Shown here one piece after another: positions 53,759 through 63,021 of a DNA stretch of 64,000 nucleotides. Numbering within the stretch: position 1 is the first letter of the stretch; each line of letters begins with the position of its first letter. The position numbers and the translations under genes were made by a program. The notes under the pieces were generated by a model. The model made no database searches, was not told the DNA's origin, and saw only the letters and a list, made by a program, of their open reading frames with translations. Source of the stretch: UBA12087 sp964370815. Lineage in GTDB: Bacteria; Chloroflexota; Anaerolineae; Anaerolineales; Villigracilaceae. The stretch spans positions 62,001-126,000 of the forward strand of contig CAYJKQ010000004.1 in the NCBI GenBank assembly GCA_964370815.1, given 5' to 3'.

Positions 53759-54414
53759 TCCGGCTGAAATCCCAACGCTACCAATAGATCATGCGTTACT
53801 TCTGTGATAGGTTTAGCTCCGTCAATCTCAACCAGAAGTCCGCGTTTACGATAGTAATCAATCAAAACAGCTGTTTGTTGTGAATAGACTTCGATCCGGT
53901 GTTTTATTGTTTCATACTTATCATCATCACGCACGTATAGCTCGGAACCATCAATGTCACAAATTCCGTCGACTTTAGGCGGATTATTCTTAATATGAAA
54001 AACATGTCCGTGCGCCCGACATGAAATTCTTCCACACAACCGATCTATCAATATTTCACTCGAAGCCGAGATATAAGGTACGAAGTTTACTTTCCCATTG
54101 AATTGGCGAAGAATACCATCAAGTTCTTGTGCCTGTTGCGGTGTGCGGGGAAAGCCATCCAACAATGCCCCGTTGGCACAATCAATTTTTCTTAATCGCT
54201 CCTGGACCATCGAAATCGTTACGTTGTCTGGTACCAACTCGCCTTTATTAATAAAAGATTGAGCCAATAAACCCAATTTGGTCTGGTTCTTAATGTTCTC
54301 CCGGAAAATATCTCCTGAAGATATATGCGCTAAACCTGTTTTTTTCGCAATTATCTTCGCTTGTGTGCCTTTGCCGACACCAGGAGGACCAATAAGAACG
54401 ATGAAGATTGGCAA
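53755..54414 (-). CDS. adk: Adenylate kinase
   Basis: Catalyses ATP + AMP to 2 ADP. The 219-residue long-lid form has the P-loop GPPGVGKGTQ at 8-17 and DGFPRTPQQAQ. The lid carries CRAH and CDID in place of the usual two CxxC pairs, so the zinc-type site would use Cys, His, Cys and Asp. It lies between secY and map, as usual. Confidence 0.97.
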   Translation of the reverse strand: MPIFIVLIGPPGVGKGTQAKIIAKKTGLAHISSGDIFRENIKNQTKLGLLAQSFINKGELVPDNVTISMVQERLRKIDCANGALLDGFPRTPQQAQELDGILRQFNGKVNFVPYISASSEILIDRLCGRISCRAHGHVFHIKNNPPKVDGICDIDGSELYVRDDDKYETIKHRIEVYSQQTAVLIDYYRKRGLLVEIDGAKPITEVTHDLLVALGFQPE

Positions 54415-54426
54415 GTTACACCTCTT

Positions 54427-55782
54427 TTAGCGAACCAAGAGTGAATCTTCGTATCCGTGTAATTGGAGTTCAGCTTCTATATTCAAGAATACATCACGCA
54501 CAACACCAACTACGATCAATAGACCTGCTGATGAGACCAAAAATAAACCTGATGTCTGGTTTGCCACTGGCAGAATAAGTTGCACCAAGAAAGGCAGTAT
54601 TGCCACCAAACCAAGGAATAATGCTCCAGGGAGTGTGATACGGCGTTGAACTTTTGTGAGGTATTTCTGAGTAGGTGCTCCACGGTTTATGCCCGGGATC
54701 TGAGCACCCATTTTTTTCAAATTATCTCCATAATTCTGTTGCGCAAAAAGAACATCGGTATAAAAGAAGGTAAATCCAACCACCATCAAGAAATACAATA
54801 GCCAATAAACCCAGGAACCTCCACTAAACACTTGGCTAGTTTTTACAGCAAAGTTTGCTATCCATTCTATTTTAGAATTGGCGAAATAACTGGCGATTAT
54901 GGCAGGGAATTGCAGGAAAGCACTCGAAAAAATGAGCGGGATCATGCCAGACATATTTACCATCAAAGGCAGAGTTCCTTTTACTGGCATGGACATGCGA
55001 TTGCCCATCCTTCGACCTGGATACATTACTGGTACATTTCGCCGGCCTTGTTGAACATATACAATTGCGAAGATCGTCAAGATGATCAGGATTATTGTAA
55101 AGAAAATCATGAATACACGATTTTGTTCGTCCAAGAGAATGGACCTAAAATTACTTGGCATTTTTGCCACAATACCTGCAAATATGATCAGTGAAAGACC
55201 CTGCTTTCTAATGCCATATTCTGATATTAACTCTCCCAACCAGATCGCAAACATTGTACCTGCAATCATACTCAACAACATGGCGGTTGAGGCCAGGATC
55301 AAACCAGGAGAAAATCCAAAGTTCAAGATAGGAGCACCACCACCCTGGATTGAAATTGAATTGAAAATATTGATCTGCCCGATGGCTGATAAAGCTGCCA
55401 TTGGCACAGCCAGATAATATGTCCATTTTTCCATCCACTTGCGACCATCGCGCGGATCATCTTCCATACGGCGTTGCAATGCGGGTATGATCGGAACTAA
55501 TAATTGCAAGATAATCTGGGCAGTAATGTATGGATAAACACCCATGGATAATAATGAAAAACTGGAAACCGTTCCACCTGAAAGCAGATCAAGAAAATCA
55601 AAGAAGGTTCCGGATGCTCCCATGTTCGCGCGGAGGTTAACCAATGCTTCAGTATTAATTCCTGGAACGGGAACATTGGCAGCCAGACGATAGATCACCA
55701 ACAAACCAAGTGTAAAAAGCAGTTTTTTCCGGATATCTTCCGATTTCCAAAGATAGCGCCACGCAGAAAAAGTGGATTTCAT
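54427..55782 (-). CDS. secY: Protein translocase subunit SecY
   Basis: The ten-helix channel subunit of the Sec translocon, 451 residues. Landmarks are NVPVPGINTEAL near residue 34, the plug region SGGTVSSFSLLSMGVYPYI and the C-terminal EAELQLHGYEDSLLVR. Its position after rplO is the standard spc-operon place. Confidence 0.98.
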   Translation of the reverse strand: MKSTFSAWRYLWKSEDIRKKLLFTLGLLVIYRLAANVPVPGINTEALVNLRANMGASGTFFDFLDLLSGGTVSSFSLLSMGVYPYITAQIILQLLVPIIPALQRRMEDDPRDGRKWMEKWTYYLAVPMAALSAIGQINIFNSISIQGGGAPILNFGFSPGLILASTAMLLSMIAGTMFAIWLGELISEYGIRKQGLSLIIFAGIVAKMPSNFRSILLDEQNRVFMIFFTIILIILTIFAIVYVQQGRRNVPVMYPGRRMGNRMSMPVKGTLPLMVNMSGMIPLIFSSAFLQFPAIIASYFANSKIEWIANFAVKTSQVFSGGSWVYWLLYFLMVVGFTFFYTDVLFAQQNYGDNLKKMGAQIPGINRGAPTQKYLTKVQRRITLPGALFLGLVAILPFLVQLILPVANQTSGLFLVSSAGLLIVVGVVRDVFLNIEAELQLHGYEDSLLVR

Positions 55783-55803
55783 ATCTCTCCTAGTTGTGAC
55801 AGC

Positions 55804-56256
55804 TTAGGCAATTATCTCTACGCTTCCGCCAGCTGCTTCGATTTTTTCTCGAGCACTTTTGGTGATACGATGAACTCGAACTTTTAGAGGATTCTTGATC
55901 TCACCTCTTCCTAGAATTGCGATAGGCATACGTAAGTTTCGAACCAATCTGGCATCCATAAGCGATTCGGGGTTGATCTCAGCATTTGCAGCAAAATCGG
56001 CAAGCTGTTCGATATTGACTTCAAAGTATTCCACCTGGTTGGGGGGAGTAAACCCATAACCACGCAGGAAAGGTAAGCGGCGGAAGAATGGCAAGTTACC
56101 ACCTTGTCTATATAAGTGGCCTCCGGATCCTGCACGGGATTTTTGACCTTTCGTACCTCTGCCAGCTGTCTTGCCCTGCCCTGAGGCTGTGCCGCGACCA
56201 ACGCGCTTGCGGTCTTTCTTCGACCTAGGATTGGGTTGCAGATCATTCAGTTTCAT
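55804..56256 (-). CDS. rplO: 50S ribosomal protein L15
   Basis: 150 residues; starts MKLNDLQPNPRSKKDRKRVG and has the glycine-rich GQKSRAGSGGHLYRQGG. The ATG at 56256 gives the family's normal N-terminus; a GTG three codons upstream overlaps the rpmD stop. Confidence 0.97.
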   Translation of the reverse strand: MKLNDLQPNPRSKKDRKRVGRGTASGQGKTAGRGTKGQKSRAGSGGHLYRQGGNLPFFRRLPFLRGYGFTPPNQVEYFEVNIEQLADFAANAEINPESLMDARLVRNLRMPIAILGRGEIKNPLKVRVHRITKSAREKIEAAGGSVEIIA

Positions 56257-56264
56257 AATCGTCA

Positions 56265-56462
56265 CTATCCTTCAACTTTTAAAAGGTGAATCACTTTATT
56301 CAACATACCCCGCAACGCAGGGTTGTCATTGTGCTCCACTGTTTGATTTAGTCGGTGTAGTCCCAATGCCAGTACAGTTTGTTTCTGATCTTTTGGAAAA
56401 CCTATTGCACTGCGCACGAGTGTAACCTTAATTTTTCCTGGAACTTTTTTTGCCTTAGGCAT
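56265..56462 (-). CDS. rpmD: 50S ribosomal protein L30
   Basis: About 65 residues, with KIKVTLVRSAIGFPKDQKQT and LGLHRLNQTVEHND. The ATG at 56462 lies inside the end of rpsE and follows GAGAGGAG. A longer frame upstream is rejected because it is within rpsE. Confidence 0.96.
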   Translation of the reverse strand: MPKAKKVPGKIKVTLVRSAIGFPKDQKQTVLALGLHRLNQTVEHNDNPALRGMLNKVIHLLKVEG

Positions 56463-57003
56463 TGTTTTTTCTCCTCTCCCAGAATGGAAGGAGCTCACTC
56501 ACTGGTTTACTGCGTCTTGCAGCCTCTTCCTGTGGTGATTTCAAATTGTCCAAAGCCTGGAAAGTAGCCTGTACTACATTGAGAACATTTGCGCTGCCCA
56601 AGGATTTGGTTAATATGTCACGCACACCAGCAGCTTCCAGAACAGCACGTACACCACCGGCTGCAATAACACCAGTACCAGGAGATGCGGGTTTGAGAAG
56701 AACCTTGGCTCCACCGACCTTTCCGATAATTTCGTGTGGTACTGTTGTTCTGGCTAATGTAACCTTGTGAAGGTGCTTATGAGCTCGTTCAGTCGCTTTA
56801 CGCATGGCATCAGGGACAGCATTGGCTTTACCAACGCCCATTCCAACCTTGCCGTTATTATCACCAATCACAATTGTTACACGAAATTGGAAGCGTCGAC
56901 CACCTTTGACAACTTTTGCCACACGGGCGATCTCTATTACACGCTCATCAAGTGGCTGCTCATCTTGTAGTTGTTCGAATGCTGATACCTTCTGATTTGT
57001 CAT
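56455..57003 (-). CDS. rpsE: 30S ribosomal protein S5
   Basis: About 182 residues; has RVAKVVKGGRRFQFRVTIVI and GTGVIAAGGVRAVLEAAGV. The ATG at 57003 follows GGAGAG; the frame upstream is not conserved. The last eight bases overlap rpmD. Confidence 0.97.
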   Translation of the reverse strand: MTNQKVSAFEQLQDEQPLDERVIEIARVAKVVKGGRRFQFRVTIVIGDNNGKVGMGVGKANAVPDAMRKATERAHKHLHKVTLARTTVPHEIIGKVGGAKVLLKPASPGTGVIAAGGVRAVLEAAGVRDILTKSLGSANVLNVVQATFQALDNLKSPQEEAARRSKPVSELLPFWERRKNNA

Positions 57004-57019
57004 ATTTCTCTCCAAAGCC

Positions 57020-57385
57020 TTAGAAATCAAGGCCACCTTCGCGCGCACCTTCTGCCAGGGCTTTTACCCGACCCATATAACGAAAACCACCCCGGTCAAA
57101 AACAACGGAGTTAACACCCTTATCTTTTGCACGTTCAGCAATGGCTTTTCCAACCACTTTCGCTTGTTTGGATTTATCCAATCCCTCCATTTTTGCGCGC
57201 AATTCAACATCAACGCTCGAAGCTGAGGTAAGTGTATGTCCACTTGAATCGTCAATTACCTGGGCATAGATTTCCGAAAGGCTGCGATAAACACACAAGC
57301 GAGGTCGTTGTGCGGTACCATCAACATGTTTACGGACGCGTGTATGACGCCGTACACGGGCAGCAAAACGAGTTTTATTAGCCAT
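57020..57385 (-). CDS. rplR: 50S ribosomal protein L18
   Basis: 121 residues, beginning MANKTRFAARVRRHTRVRKH and containing RLCVYRSLSEIYAQVIDD. The open frame extends 51 codons upstream into rplF, but ATG 57385 gives the expected protein. Confidence 0.97.
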   Translation of the reverse strand: MANKTRFAARVRRHTRVRKHVDGTAQRPRLCVYRSLSEIYAQVIDDSSGHTLTSASSVDVELRAKMEGLDKSKQAKVVGKAIAERAKDKGVNSVVFDRGGFRYMGRVKALAEGAREGGLDF

Positions 57386-57389
57386 AATT

Positions 57390-57935
57390 CTACTTCGCCT
57401 TTCCAGATTTACCGGGTTTACGGCGGATCTTCTCGCCCAAATAATGCATACCTTTGCCATGATATGGCTCGGGTGGGCGAAGTCCACGAATATTCGCGGC
57501 AGTTTGCCCAACATCTTCTTTATTATAGCCACGTACAATTACCTGGCGGGTTTTTGGTTCCACCGCAAAGGAAATGCCCTCAGGTGGATCAACTTCGATA
57601 GGATGGGAATATCCCAGGTACAGAACTAGCTTCAATTCATTCATTTCAGCCCGGTAACCAACACCTTCGTATTCCAATACTTTTTCAAAACCGGCGCTAA
57701 CGCCACTAACCATATTATTTAAAACCGCGCGGGTTGTTCCGTGCAAAGCACGTTGGGAAGGTGCATTCGAAGACCGAGTGATCAATAGTTGACCATTCTC
57801 CATCTCAATGGAGATGGTCGGCGAGAACATGCGTTCAAGCTTTCCTTTAGGGCCATTCACACTGACGATTGATCCCTTGATATCTACCTGCACACCATCC
57901 GGAACATCCACGGGCATACGTCCAATTCGAGACAC
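57390..57935 (-). CDS. rplF: 50S ribosomal protein L6
   Basis: 181 residues starting SRIGRMPVDVPDGV and ending in the basic KIRRKPGKSGKAK. The start is GTG at 57935, with AGGAGG seven bases upstream; the longer frame would overlap rpsH. Confidence 0.97.
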   Translation of the reverse strand: MSRIGRMPVDVPDGVQVDIKGSIVSVNGPKGKLERMFSPTISIEMENGQLLITRSSNAPSQRALHGTTRAVLNNMVSGVSAGFEKVLEYEGVGYRAEMNELKLVLYLGYSHPIEVDPPEGISFAVEPKTRQVIVRGYNKEDVGQTAANIRGLRPPEPYHGKGMHYLGEKIRRKPGKSGKAK

Positions 57936-57951
57936 TGTTTGACCTCCTGTC

Positions 57952-58365
57952 TCACCAAATTTTACAAAGAAATTCACCACCAAGGTTCATCTGACGGGCA
58001 CGCTGGCCTGTCATTATTCCCTTAGGTGTTGATATGATTGCTACACCCAAACCAGAAAGAATCCAGGGGATATCCTGTTTTTTGGTGTAAACACGCCTGC
58101 CCGGTCGACTAACGCGTTGCAGGTTCGTGATAACTGCCTGGCGATCGCGACGTTCTCCAACATATTTGATGCGAATTCTTAGCACCAATTGGCCAGGTCT
58201 TTCTCCATCGACTACGTCATAAGAATCAATAAAGCCTTCCTCTTTTAAGATTTTGGAAATTTCAACCTTAACCTTTGAGTGAGGCATCGCTGTCAAGGAT
58301 TGTCCGCTCATAACCGCATTTCGAATGCGGGTAAGCATATCGGCAATAGGATCAGAAAAGCTCAT
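57952..58365 (-). CDS. rpsH: 30S ribosomal protein S8
   Basis: 137 residues; DPIADMLTRIRNAVMS at the N-terminus and VAIISTPKGIMTGQRARQ near the C-terminus, both diagnostic. It is the protein that represses the spc operon in E. coli; no such site was sought here. Confidence 0.98.
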   Translation of the reverse strand: MSFSDPIADMLTRIRNAVMSGQSLTAMPHSKVKVEISKILKEEGFIDSYDVVDGERPGQLVLRIRIKYVGERRDRQAVITNLQRVSRPGRRVYTKKQDIPWILSGLGVAIISTPKGIMTGQRARQMNLGGEFLCKIW

Positions 58366-58383
58366 GCATTCACCTCCACCCGG

Positions 58384-58566
58384 CTACCAAGAAGCCTTGA
58401 TAACACCGGGGATTTTACCTTCCAAGGCATATTCTCGGAAACAAATCCTGCACAGTCCAAAACGGCGAATGAAACCGCGCGGGCGGCCACAGACAGAACA
58501 GCGATGGCGTATTCGATTTGGATACTTCCGTCGCAATTCACGATATTTCATACAAGTTGATGCCAT
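58384..58566 (-). CDS. rpsN: 30S ribosomal protein S14, type Z
   Basis: 60 residues with four cysteines in CSVCGRPRGF and CRICFREYA, the short zinc-binding form of S14. It sits between rplE and rpsH. Confidence 0.98.
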   Translation of the reverse strand: MASTCMKYRELRRKYPNRIRHRCSVCGRPRGFIRRFGLCRICFREYALEGKIPGVIKASW

Positions 58567-58569
58567 AAG

Positions 58570-59115
58570 TTATGCTTCCTTCCTGAACGGCATGCCAAAC
58601 AACTGGAGCAGTGTTCGTCCATGATCATCAGATTTGGCTGTTGTAACGATAGTGATCTCCATGCCTCTCAGCTTATCAATCTTATCGTATTCGATCTCAG
58701 GGAAAACCAATTGGTCCTTCAGACCGAGAGTATAGTTACCCCTACCATCAAAGGCATCCGGAGATACTCCCCGGAAATCCCGCACACGTGGTAGAGCGAC
58801 ATTCACTAACCTGTCAAAAAACGACCACATTCGCTCGCCACGTAAAGTAACCTTGGTTCCAATTATTCGACCTTCACGTAATTTGAAAGCTGCAATGCTT
58901 TTACGAGCTTTTGTGACGATCGGTTTCTGACCGGTGATTTTTCCAAGATCTGCTACGGCAGCTTCGATAGCTTTCGAATTTTCCAATTCAGAACCCATAC
59001 CAATGTTTACGACAACCTTGGTAATTTGTGGCACTTCCATGATGTTCTTGAACTCGAAAGTCTTTATCAAGGCCGGAACGATTTCTTGCTTATACTTTTC
59101 TTTCATTTTATTCAT
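58570..59115 (-). CDS. rplE: 50S ribosomal protein L5
   Basis: 181 residues; contains ITGQKPIVTKARKSIAAFKL and GMEITIVTTAKSDDHGRTLL. L5 binds 5S rRNA. It starts four bases or fewer from rpsN, in standard order. Confidence 0.98.
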   Translation of the reverse strand: MNKMKEKYKQEIVPALIKTFEFKNIMEVPQITKVVVNIGMGSELENSKAIEAAVADLGKITGQKPIVTKARKSIAAFKLREGRIIGTKVTLRGERMWSFFDRLVNVALPRVRDFRGVSPDAFDGRGNYTLGLKDQLVFPEIEYDKIDKLRGMEITIVTTAKSDDHGRTLLQLFGMPFRKEA

Positions 59116-59139
59116 ATTTGATGCTCCAACCCGGCAGAC

Positions 59140-59469
59140 TTAATCTATCAACGCCTTACAATGTTTGCAAACGCGATGTGCCCCGGTTTCGTCACGCTGA
59201 ACTCCTACGCGAGTAGGTTCGCTACATTTGGGACAAACCAACATCACGTTAGAAATATGCACTGCCCCTTCAAATTTGATGCGACCAGGATTGATTGTCC
59301 GGCCTTGTTTTTGAACCTGGCGCTGGTGCTTAATACAAATGTTGACACCTTGTACAGTTACGCGGCTTTTCTCAACATAAACCTTGATCACCTCACCACG
59401 CTTACCCATATCTTCAAGGCCACCACTGATAACCTCAACGGTATCTCCTTTTCGAATCTTCGCTCTCAT
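59140..59469 (-). CDS. rplX: 50S ribosomal protein L24 with C-terminal zinc ribbon
   Basis: 109 residues with the KOW motif RKGDTVEVISGGLEDMGKRG. The C-terminal third has two cysteine pairs, CPKC and CKHC, around PTRVG, suggesting a zinc ribbon not present in E. coli L24. Confidence 0.97.
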   Translation of the reverse strand: MRAKIRKGDTVEVISGGLEDMGKRGEVIKVYVEKSRVTVQGVNICIKHQRQVQKQGRTINPGRIKFEGAVHISNVMLVCPKCSEPTRVGVQRDETGAHRVCKHCKALID

Positions 59470-59490
59470 CGTATGCTCCTACTCTCTGAT

Positions 59491-59862
59491 CTAAAGAACT
59501 TCCGGAGCCAGAGAAACGATCTTCATAAACCCTTTTTCACGCAATTCACGTGCCACTGGGCCAAAGATTCGGCTGCCCTTTGGATTCTGTCCGTCAGTAT
59601 CCAGAATAACTGCTGCGTTATCATCAAAGCGGATGTAAGAACCATCCTCACGCCGGTATTCTTTGGCGCATCGTACAATAACAGCTTTTACAATATCACT
59701 CTTTTTAACAGAGCCCTGGGGGGTAGCAGATTTGATTGTTGCTACAATAATGTCTCCAACACTTCCATAACGGCGATGGGTTCCACCCAGCACTTGAATT
59801 ACCAACAATTCGCGTGCTCCGGTATTATCTGCAACTTTCATTCGTGATTCTTGTTGAATCAT
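59491..59862 (-). CDS. rplN: 50S ribosomal protein L14
   Basis: 123 residues, starting MIQQESRMKVADNTGARELL. GGAGGAG lies directly before the ATG at 59862; the upstream frame overlaps rpsQ and is not used. Confidence 0.98.
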   Translation of the reverse strand: MIQQESRMKVADNTGARELLVIQVLGGTHRRYGSVGDIIVATIKSATPQGSVKKSDIVKAVIVRCAKEYRREDGSYIRFDDNAAVILDTDGQNPKGSRIFGPVARELREKGFMKIVSLAPEVL

Positions 59863-59864
59863 AG

Positions 59865-60137
59865 TTACTCCTCCACGGCTGTATCTTCGGTCCGGATTTC
59901 GTGCTTTATGATCGATTCCACAACCCAATTTTTATCTTTTGAGATCGGGCGGCTTTCAACGATCTGGACTTGATCTCCGACCTGGCAATCCAATTCATCA
60001 TGCGCCTTGACGCGCATCGTCGAGTGAATTACTTTCCGGTATAGTGGGTGTCGGAAAGTACGTGACACTTCGACCACTACTGTCTTGGTCATTTTATTAC
60101 TGGTGACAACACCATTCATCCGACGCCGTTTATTCAT
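59865..60137 (-). CDS. rpsQ: 30S ribosomal protein S17
   Basis: 90 residues; GVVTSNKMTKTVVVEVSR and the KVIHSTMRVKAHDE segment are typical. Its start overlaps the rpmC stop by four bases. Confidence 0.97.
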   Translation of the reverse strand: MNKRRRMNGVVTSNKMTKTVVVEVSRTFRHPLYRKVIHSTMRVKAHDELDCQVGDQVQIVESRPISKDKNWVVESIIKHEIRTEDTAVEE

Positions 60138-60346
60138 TTATCACCTTCCTGATCAGTCGTCTCAACACGCTCGTTGATGATCGTCTGTATGCGAGCTATC
60201 TCTTTTCGAACAACTGGCAGACGACTGGTATCGGTCAACTGACCAGATACAACCTGAAATCGTAAATTCATCAGCTCTTGACGAGCATCTGTCATCTTGG
60301 TCTTTAATTCCTCGACTGATAAGGCACGCAACTCGCTATTTTTCAT
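60134..60346 (-). CDS. rpmC: 50S ribosomal protein L29
   Basis: 70 residues; begins MKNSELRALSVEELKTKM. Overlaps rpsQ by four bases and lies two bases after rplP. Confidence 0.97.
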   Translation of the reverse strand: MKNSELRALSVEELKTKMTDARQELMNLRFQVVSGQLTDTSRLPVVRKEIARIQTIINERVETTDQEGDK

Positions 60347-60348
60347 GC

Positions 60349-60774
60349 CTACTCTCCTCCGCCACTGTCCAGACGGGCTATGACTTTGGTTTTAATTGAG
60401 AATTTATAGCGGGCTGAATTAAGAGCCTCACGCGCAATTTCCTCAGGTAATCCGGCGACTTCAAACATGACGCGTCCGGGTTTTACAACAGAAACCCAGT
60501 ACTCGACATTACCTTTACCTTTACCCATACGAGTTTCTGCTGGTTTTTGAGTATAAGGCTTGTCCGGAAAGATGCGAATCCATACTTTTCCCCGGCGCTT
60601 CATGGTTCGGACGATGGTTCGGCGAGCTGCTTCGAGCTGGCGGGCTGTAACCCAGCCTGGCTCAAGCGCTTGCAAACCAAATTCACCAAAACTAATTTGT
60701 GCACCGCGCAGTTCTTTGCCTTTCATCCGGCCGCGCATCTGCTTGCGCCATTTAACACGTTTAGGCATTAACAT
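60349..60774 (-). CDS. rplP: 50S ribosomal protein L16
   Basis: 141 residues; begins MLMPKRVKWRKQMRGRMKG and has PDKPYTQKPAETRMGKGKG. The first ATG (60774) lies eight bases after AGAGG and matches the family N-terminus. Confidence 0.98.
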   Translation of the reverse strand: MLMPKRVKWRKQMRGRMKGKELRGAQISFGEFGLQALEPGWVTARQLEAARRTIVRTMKRRGKVWIRIFPDKPYTQKPAETRMGKGKGNVEYWVSVVKPGRVMFEVAGLPEEIAREALNSARYKFSIKTKVIARLDSGGGE

Positions 60775-60812
60775 AGCAATAACCTCTCTTCAAAAAAGGA
60801 CACTTGGGCACG

Positions 60813-61490
60813 TTATTCGCTAACGTATACGCCTTCGGTCGATTCGATCTTTTCTTCAAGCTCAGGTTTGAAAAGGCCATTAAAAACCCAAACTTTGACT
60901 CCAATGCGTCCAAATGTGGTCAACGCTTCTGCTTTCGAAAAATCAATGTCCGCTCGCAGGGTCTGTAGAGGGACACGTCCATCCCGCAACCAGACTGTAC
61001 GTGCCATTTCGGCGCCACTCAATCTTCCTGCTACTTCGATTTTGATACCCTCAGCACCTTGGCGCATGGCTTGCTGGATGGCACGCTTCATGGCACGGCG
61101 ATAACTGATACGTCTTTCCATTTGGTCAGCAATATTACGGGCGACAAGATAGGCATCGGTATCAGGTGCTTTGATCTCTTTGATATCCAAATCCATCTTC
61201 TTGCCTGCCAGTTCTTCCAGGCTTGTGCGGACCTTCTTGACGCCCTCGCCTTTGCGACCGATCAAAATACCAGGTTTGGCAGTGTAAACAGTGACTTTAA
61301 TTTTCCCTGGGAAACGTTCCACTTCAATCCTGGAAACTCCAGCCCGGGGAGATGCATCTTGTATCAACTTCTGTATTGCAAAATCCTGATTTAACTGTTC
61401 TCGGTATAAAGCACCTTCAGCGAACCACCGTCCGCGCCAGGCACGGGTAACATTCAAGCGGAAACCAATTGGATGTACTTTGCGACCCAT
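60813..61490 (-). CDS. rpsC: 30S ribosomal protein S3
   Basis: 225 residues; MGRKVHPIGFRLNVTRAWRG at the start, a KH domain with GILIGRKGEGVKKVR, and the C-terminal GVKVWVFNG. Confidence 0.98.
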   Translation of the reverse strand: MGRKVHPIGFRLNVTRAWRGRWFAEGALYREQLNQDFAIQKLIQDASPRAGVSRIEVERFPGKIKVTVYTAKPGILIGRKGEGVKKVRTSLEELAGKKMDLDIKEIKAPDTDAYLVARNIADQMERRISYRRAMKRAIQQAMRQGAEGIKIEVAGRLSGAEMARTVWLRDGRVPLQTLRADIDFSKAEALTTFGRIGVKVWVFNGLFKPELEEKIESTEGVYVSE

Positions 61491-61513
61491 AAATTTCTCC
61501 TTCTCTTTGCCGC

Positions 61514-61861
61514 TTACACGGCTTCCCGTTCCCGCAGGATAACGGTTACGTGTGATGTACGACGCAAAATCGCCTTAAAACGGCCGCGGGCGGCAAATCG
61601 ACGCCAACGACGAGTTGGAGCTTCATCTGCGAAAATAGTTGCGACAAACAAGTCATCCCTGCTGAGACCGAAATTCTCTTCGGCATTAGCAATTGCAGAA
61701 TTTACCAATTTCATTACTGGTTTGGCTGCGCGCTGAGGCATAAAACGCAGTATATCAATCGCACTTACAGCATCCTTGCCACGAACAACATCTACAACCA
61801 GACGTACTTTCTGGGCAGAAAGGGGAAGAAAACGCAGGTGTGCTTTTATATCATGAGCCAT
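61514..61861 (-). CDS. rplV: 50S ribosomal protein L22
   Basis: 115 residues; LPLSAQKVRLVVDVVRGK near the N-terminus and the tip hairpin RRWRRFAARGRFKAILRRTS near the exit tunnel. Confidence 0.98.
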   Translation of the reverse strand: MAHDIKAHLRFLPLSAQKVRLVVDVVRGKDAVSAIDILRFMPQRAAKPVMKLVNSAIANAEENFGLSRDDLFVATIFADEAPTRRWRRFAARGRFKAILRRTSHVTVILREREAV

Positions 61862-61877
61862 TCTTCTACTCCATTCC

Positions 61878-62150
61878 TTATTTTGATTTATCCGAAGTCA
61901 TATGACCACGGAAAGTACGTGTTGGTGCAAACTCACCCAGGCGATGTCCGACCATGTTTTCGGTGACGTAGATCGGCACATGGCGACGACCATCATGAAC
62001 TGCAATAGTGTGCCCCACCATTTGCGGGAAAATAACACTTGCCCGACTCCAGGTGCGAATGACTTTCTTTTCACCATGCTGGTTCATCGCTTCAATTTTC
62101 TTCAAGAGTTTCGGGTCAATAAATGGCCCTTTTTTCAACGATCTTGACAT
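61878..62150 (-). CDS. rpsS: 30S ribosomal protein S19
   Basis: 90 residues; MSRSLKKGPFIDPKLLKKIE and GEFAPTRTFRGHMTSDKSK are diagnostic. Confidence 0.98.
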   Translation of the reverse strand: MSRSLKKGPFIDPKLLKKIEAMNQHGEKKVIRTWSRASVIFPQMVGHTIAVHDGRRHVPIYVTENMVGHRLGEFAPTRTFRGHMTSDKSK

Positions 62151-62184
62151 ATTTTCGTTCCTCGCTTATCCAACTCTCATCATC

Positions 62185-63021
62185 TTAGCGCTTGGACTTG
62201 CTGCGACGGCGCACAATGTATTTGGTAGTCGCTTTATTCCGGCGTGTCCTGTAACCACGCGTAGGACGACCCCACGGACTCTTCGGACCCGGCATTCCTG
62301 TAGGTTGACGGCCTTCACCACCACCATGTGGATGATCTCGAGGTGACATAGCCGTTCCACGAACTGTTGGGCGGATACCCATATGGCGTTTTCGGCCTGC
62401 TTTCCCGAGTTTGATATTACTGTGTTCAAGGTTGCCAACCTGGCCAATGGTTGCGTAACATGTCTGACGCACCAGGCGAACTTCACCAGAAGGCATACGG
62501 ATCTGGGCATATTCACCCTCTTTGGCCAGCAACTGAGCCGATGTACCGGCTGAGCGAACCAACTGACCACCTTTTCCTTCCTTTAGTTCAAGGTTGTGTA
62601 CCATTGTTCCCACGGGGATATTGGAAAGAGGTAAGCTATTTCCAGGTCGGATTTCAACTTGTGAGCCTGATATTACCGTGTCGCCTACTTTTAATCCTAA
62701 GGGTGCCAAAATATAATTCTTGACACCATCCGCATAAAAAAGCAGTGCCAGGCGGGCTGTGCGGTTTGGATCATATTCAATTGCTGCTACGCGAGCTGGA
62801 ATGTCCCATTTATTACGTTTGAAATCCACGACACGAATAAAACGGCGCACTCCACCACCACGATGGCGAACTGTAACACGTCCATGAACATTTCGACCTC
62901 CGTGGCTTTTTCGTAAGATCGTTAGATTACGCTCAGGTTTGGATTTGGTTACTTCTTCAAAACTATAGCCTGTCATACCGCGTTGCCCAGGGGTAATGGG
63001 TTTATATTTTTTTACTGCCAT
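62185..63021 (-). CDS. rplB: 50S ribosomal protein L2
   Basis: 278 residues; KYKPITPGQRGMTGYSFEEV at the start and the peptidyl-transferase-proximal RGTAMSPRDHPHGGGEGRQP near the C-terminus. Its ATG shares a base with the rplW stop. Confidence 0.98.
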   Translation of the reverse strand: MAVKKYKPITPGQRGMTGYSFEEVTKSKPERNLTILRKSHGGRNVHGRVTVRHRGGGVRRFIRVVDFKRNKWDIPARVAAIEYDPNRTARLALLFYADGVKNYILAPLGLKVGDTVISGSQVEIRPGNSLPLSNIPVGTMVHNLELKEGKGGQLVRSAGTSAQLLAKEGEYAQIRMPSGEVRLVRQTCYATIGQVGNLEHSNIKLGKAGRKRHMGIRPTVRGTAMSPRDHPHGGGEGRQPTGMPGPKSPWGRPTRGYRTRRNKATTKYIVRRRSKSKR

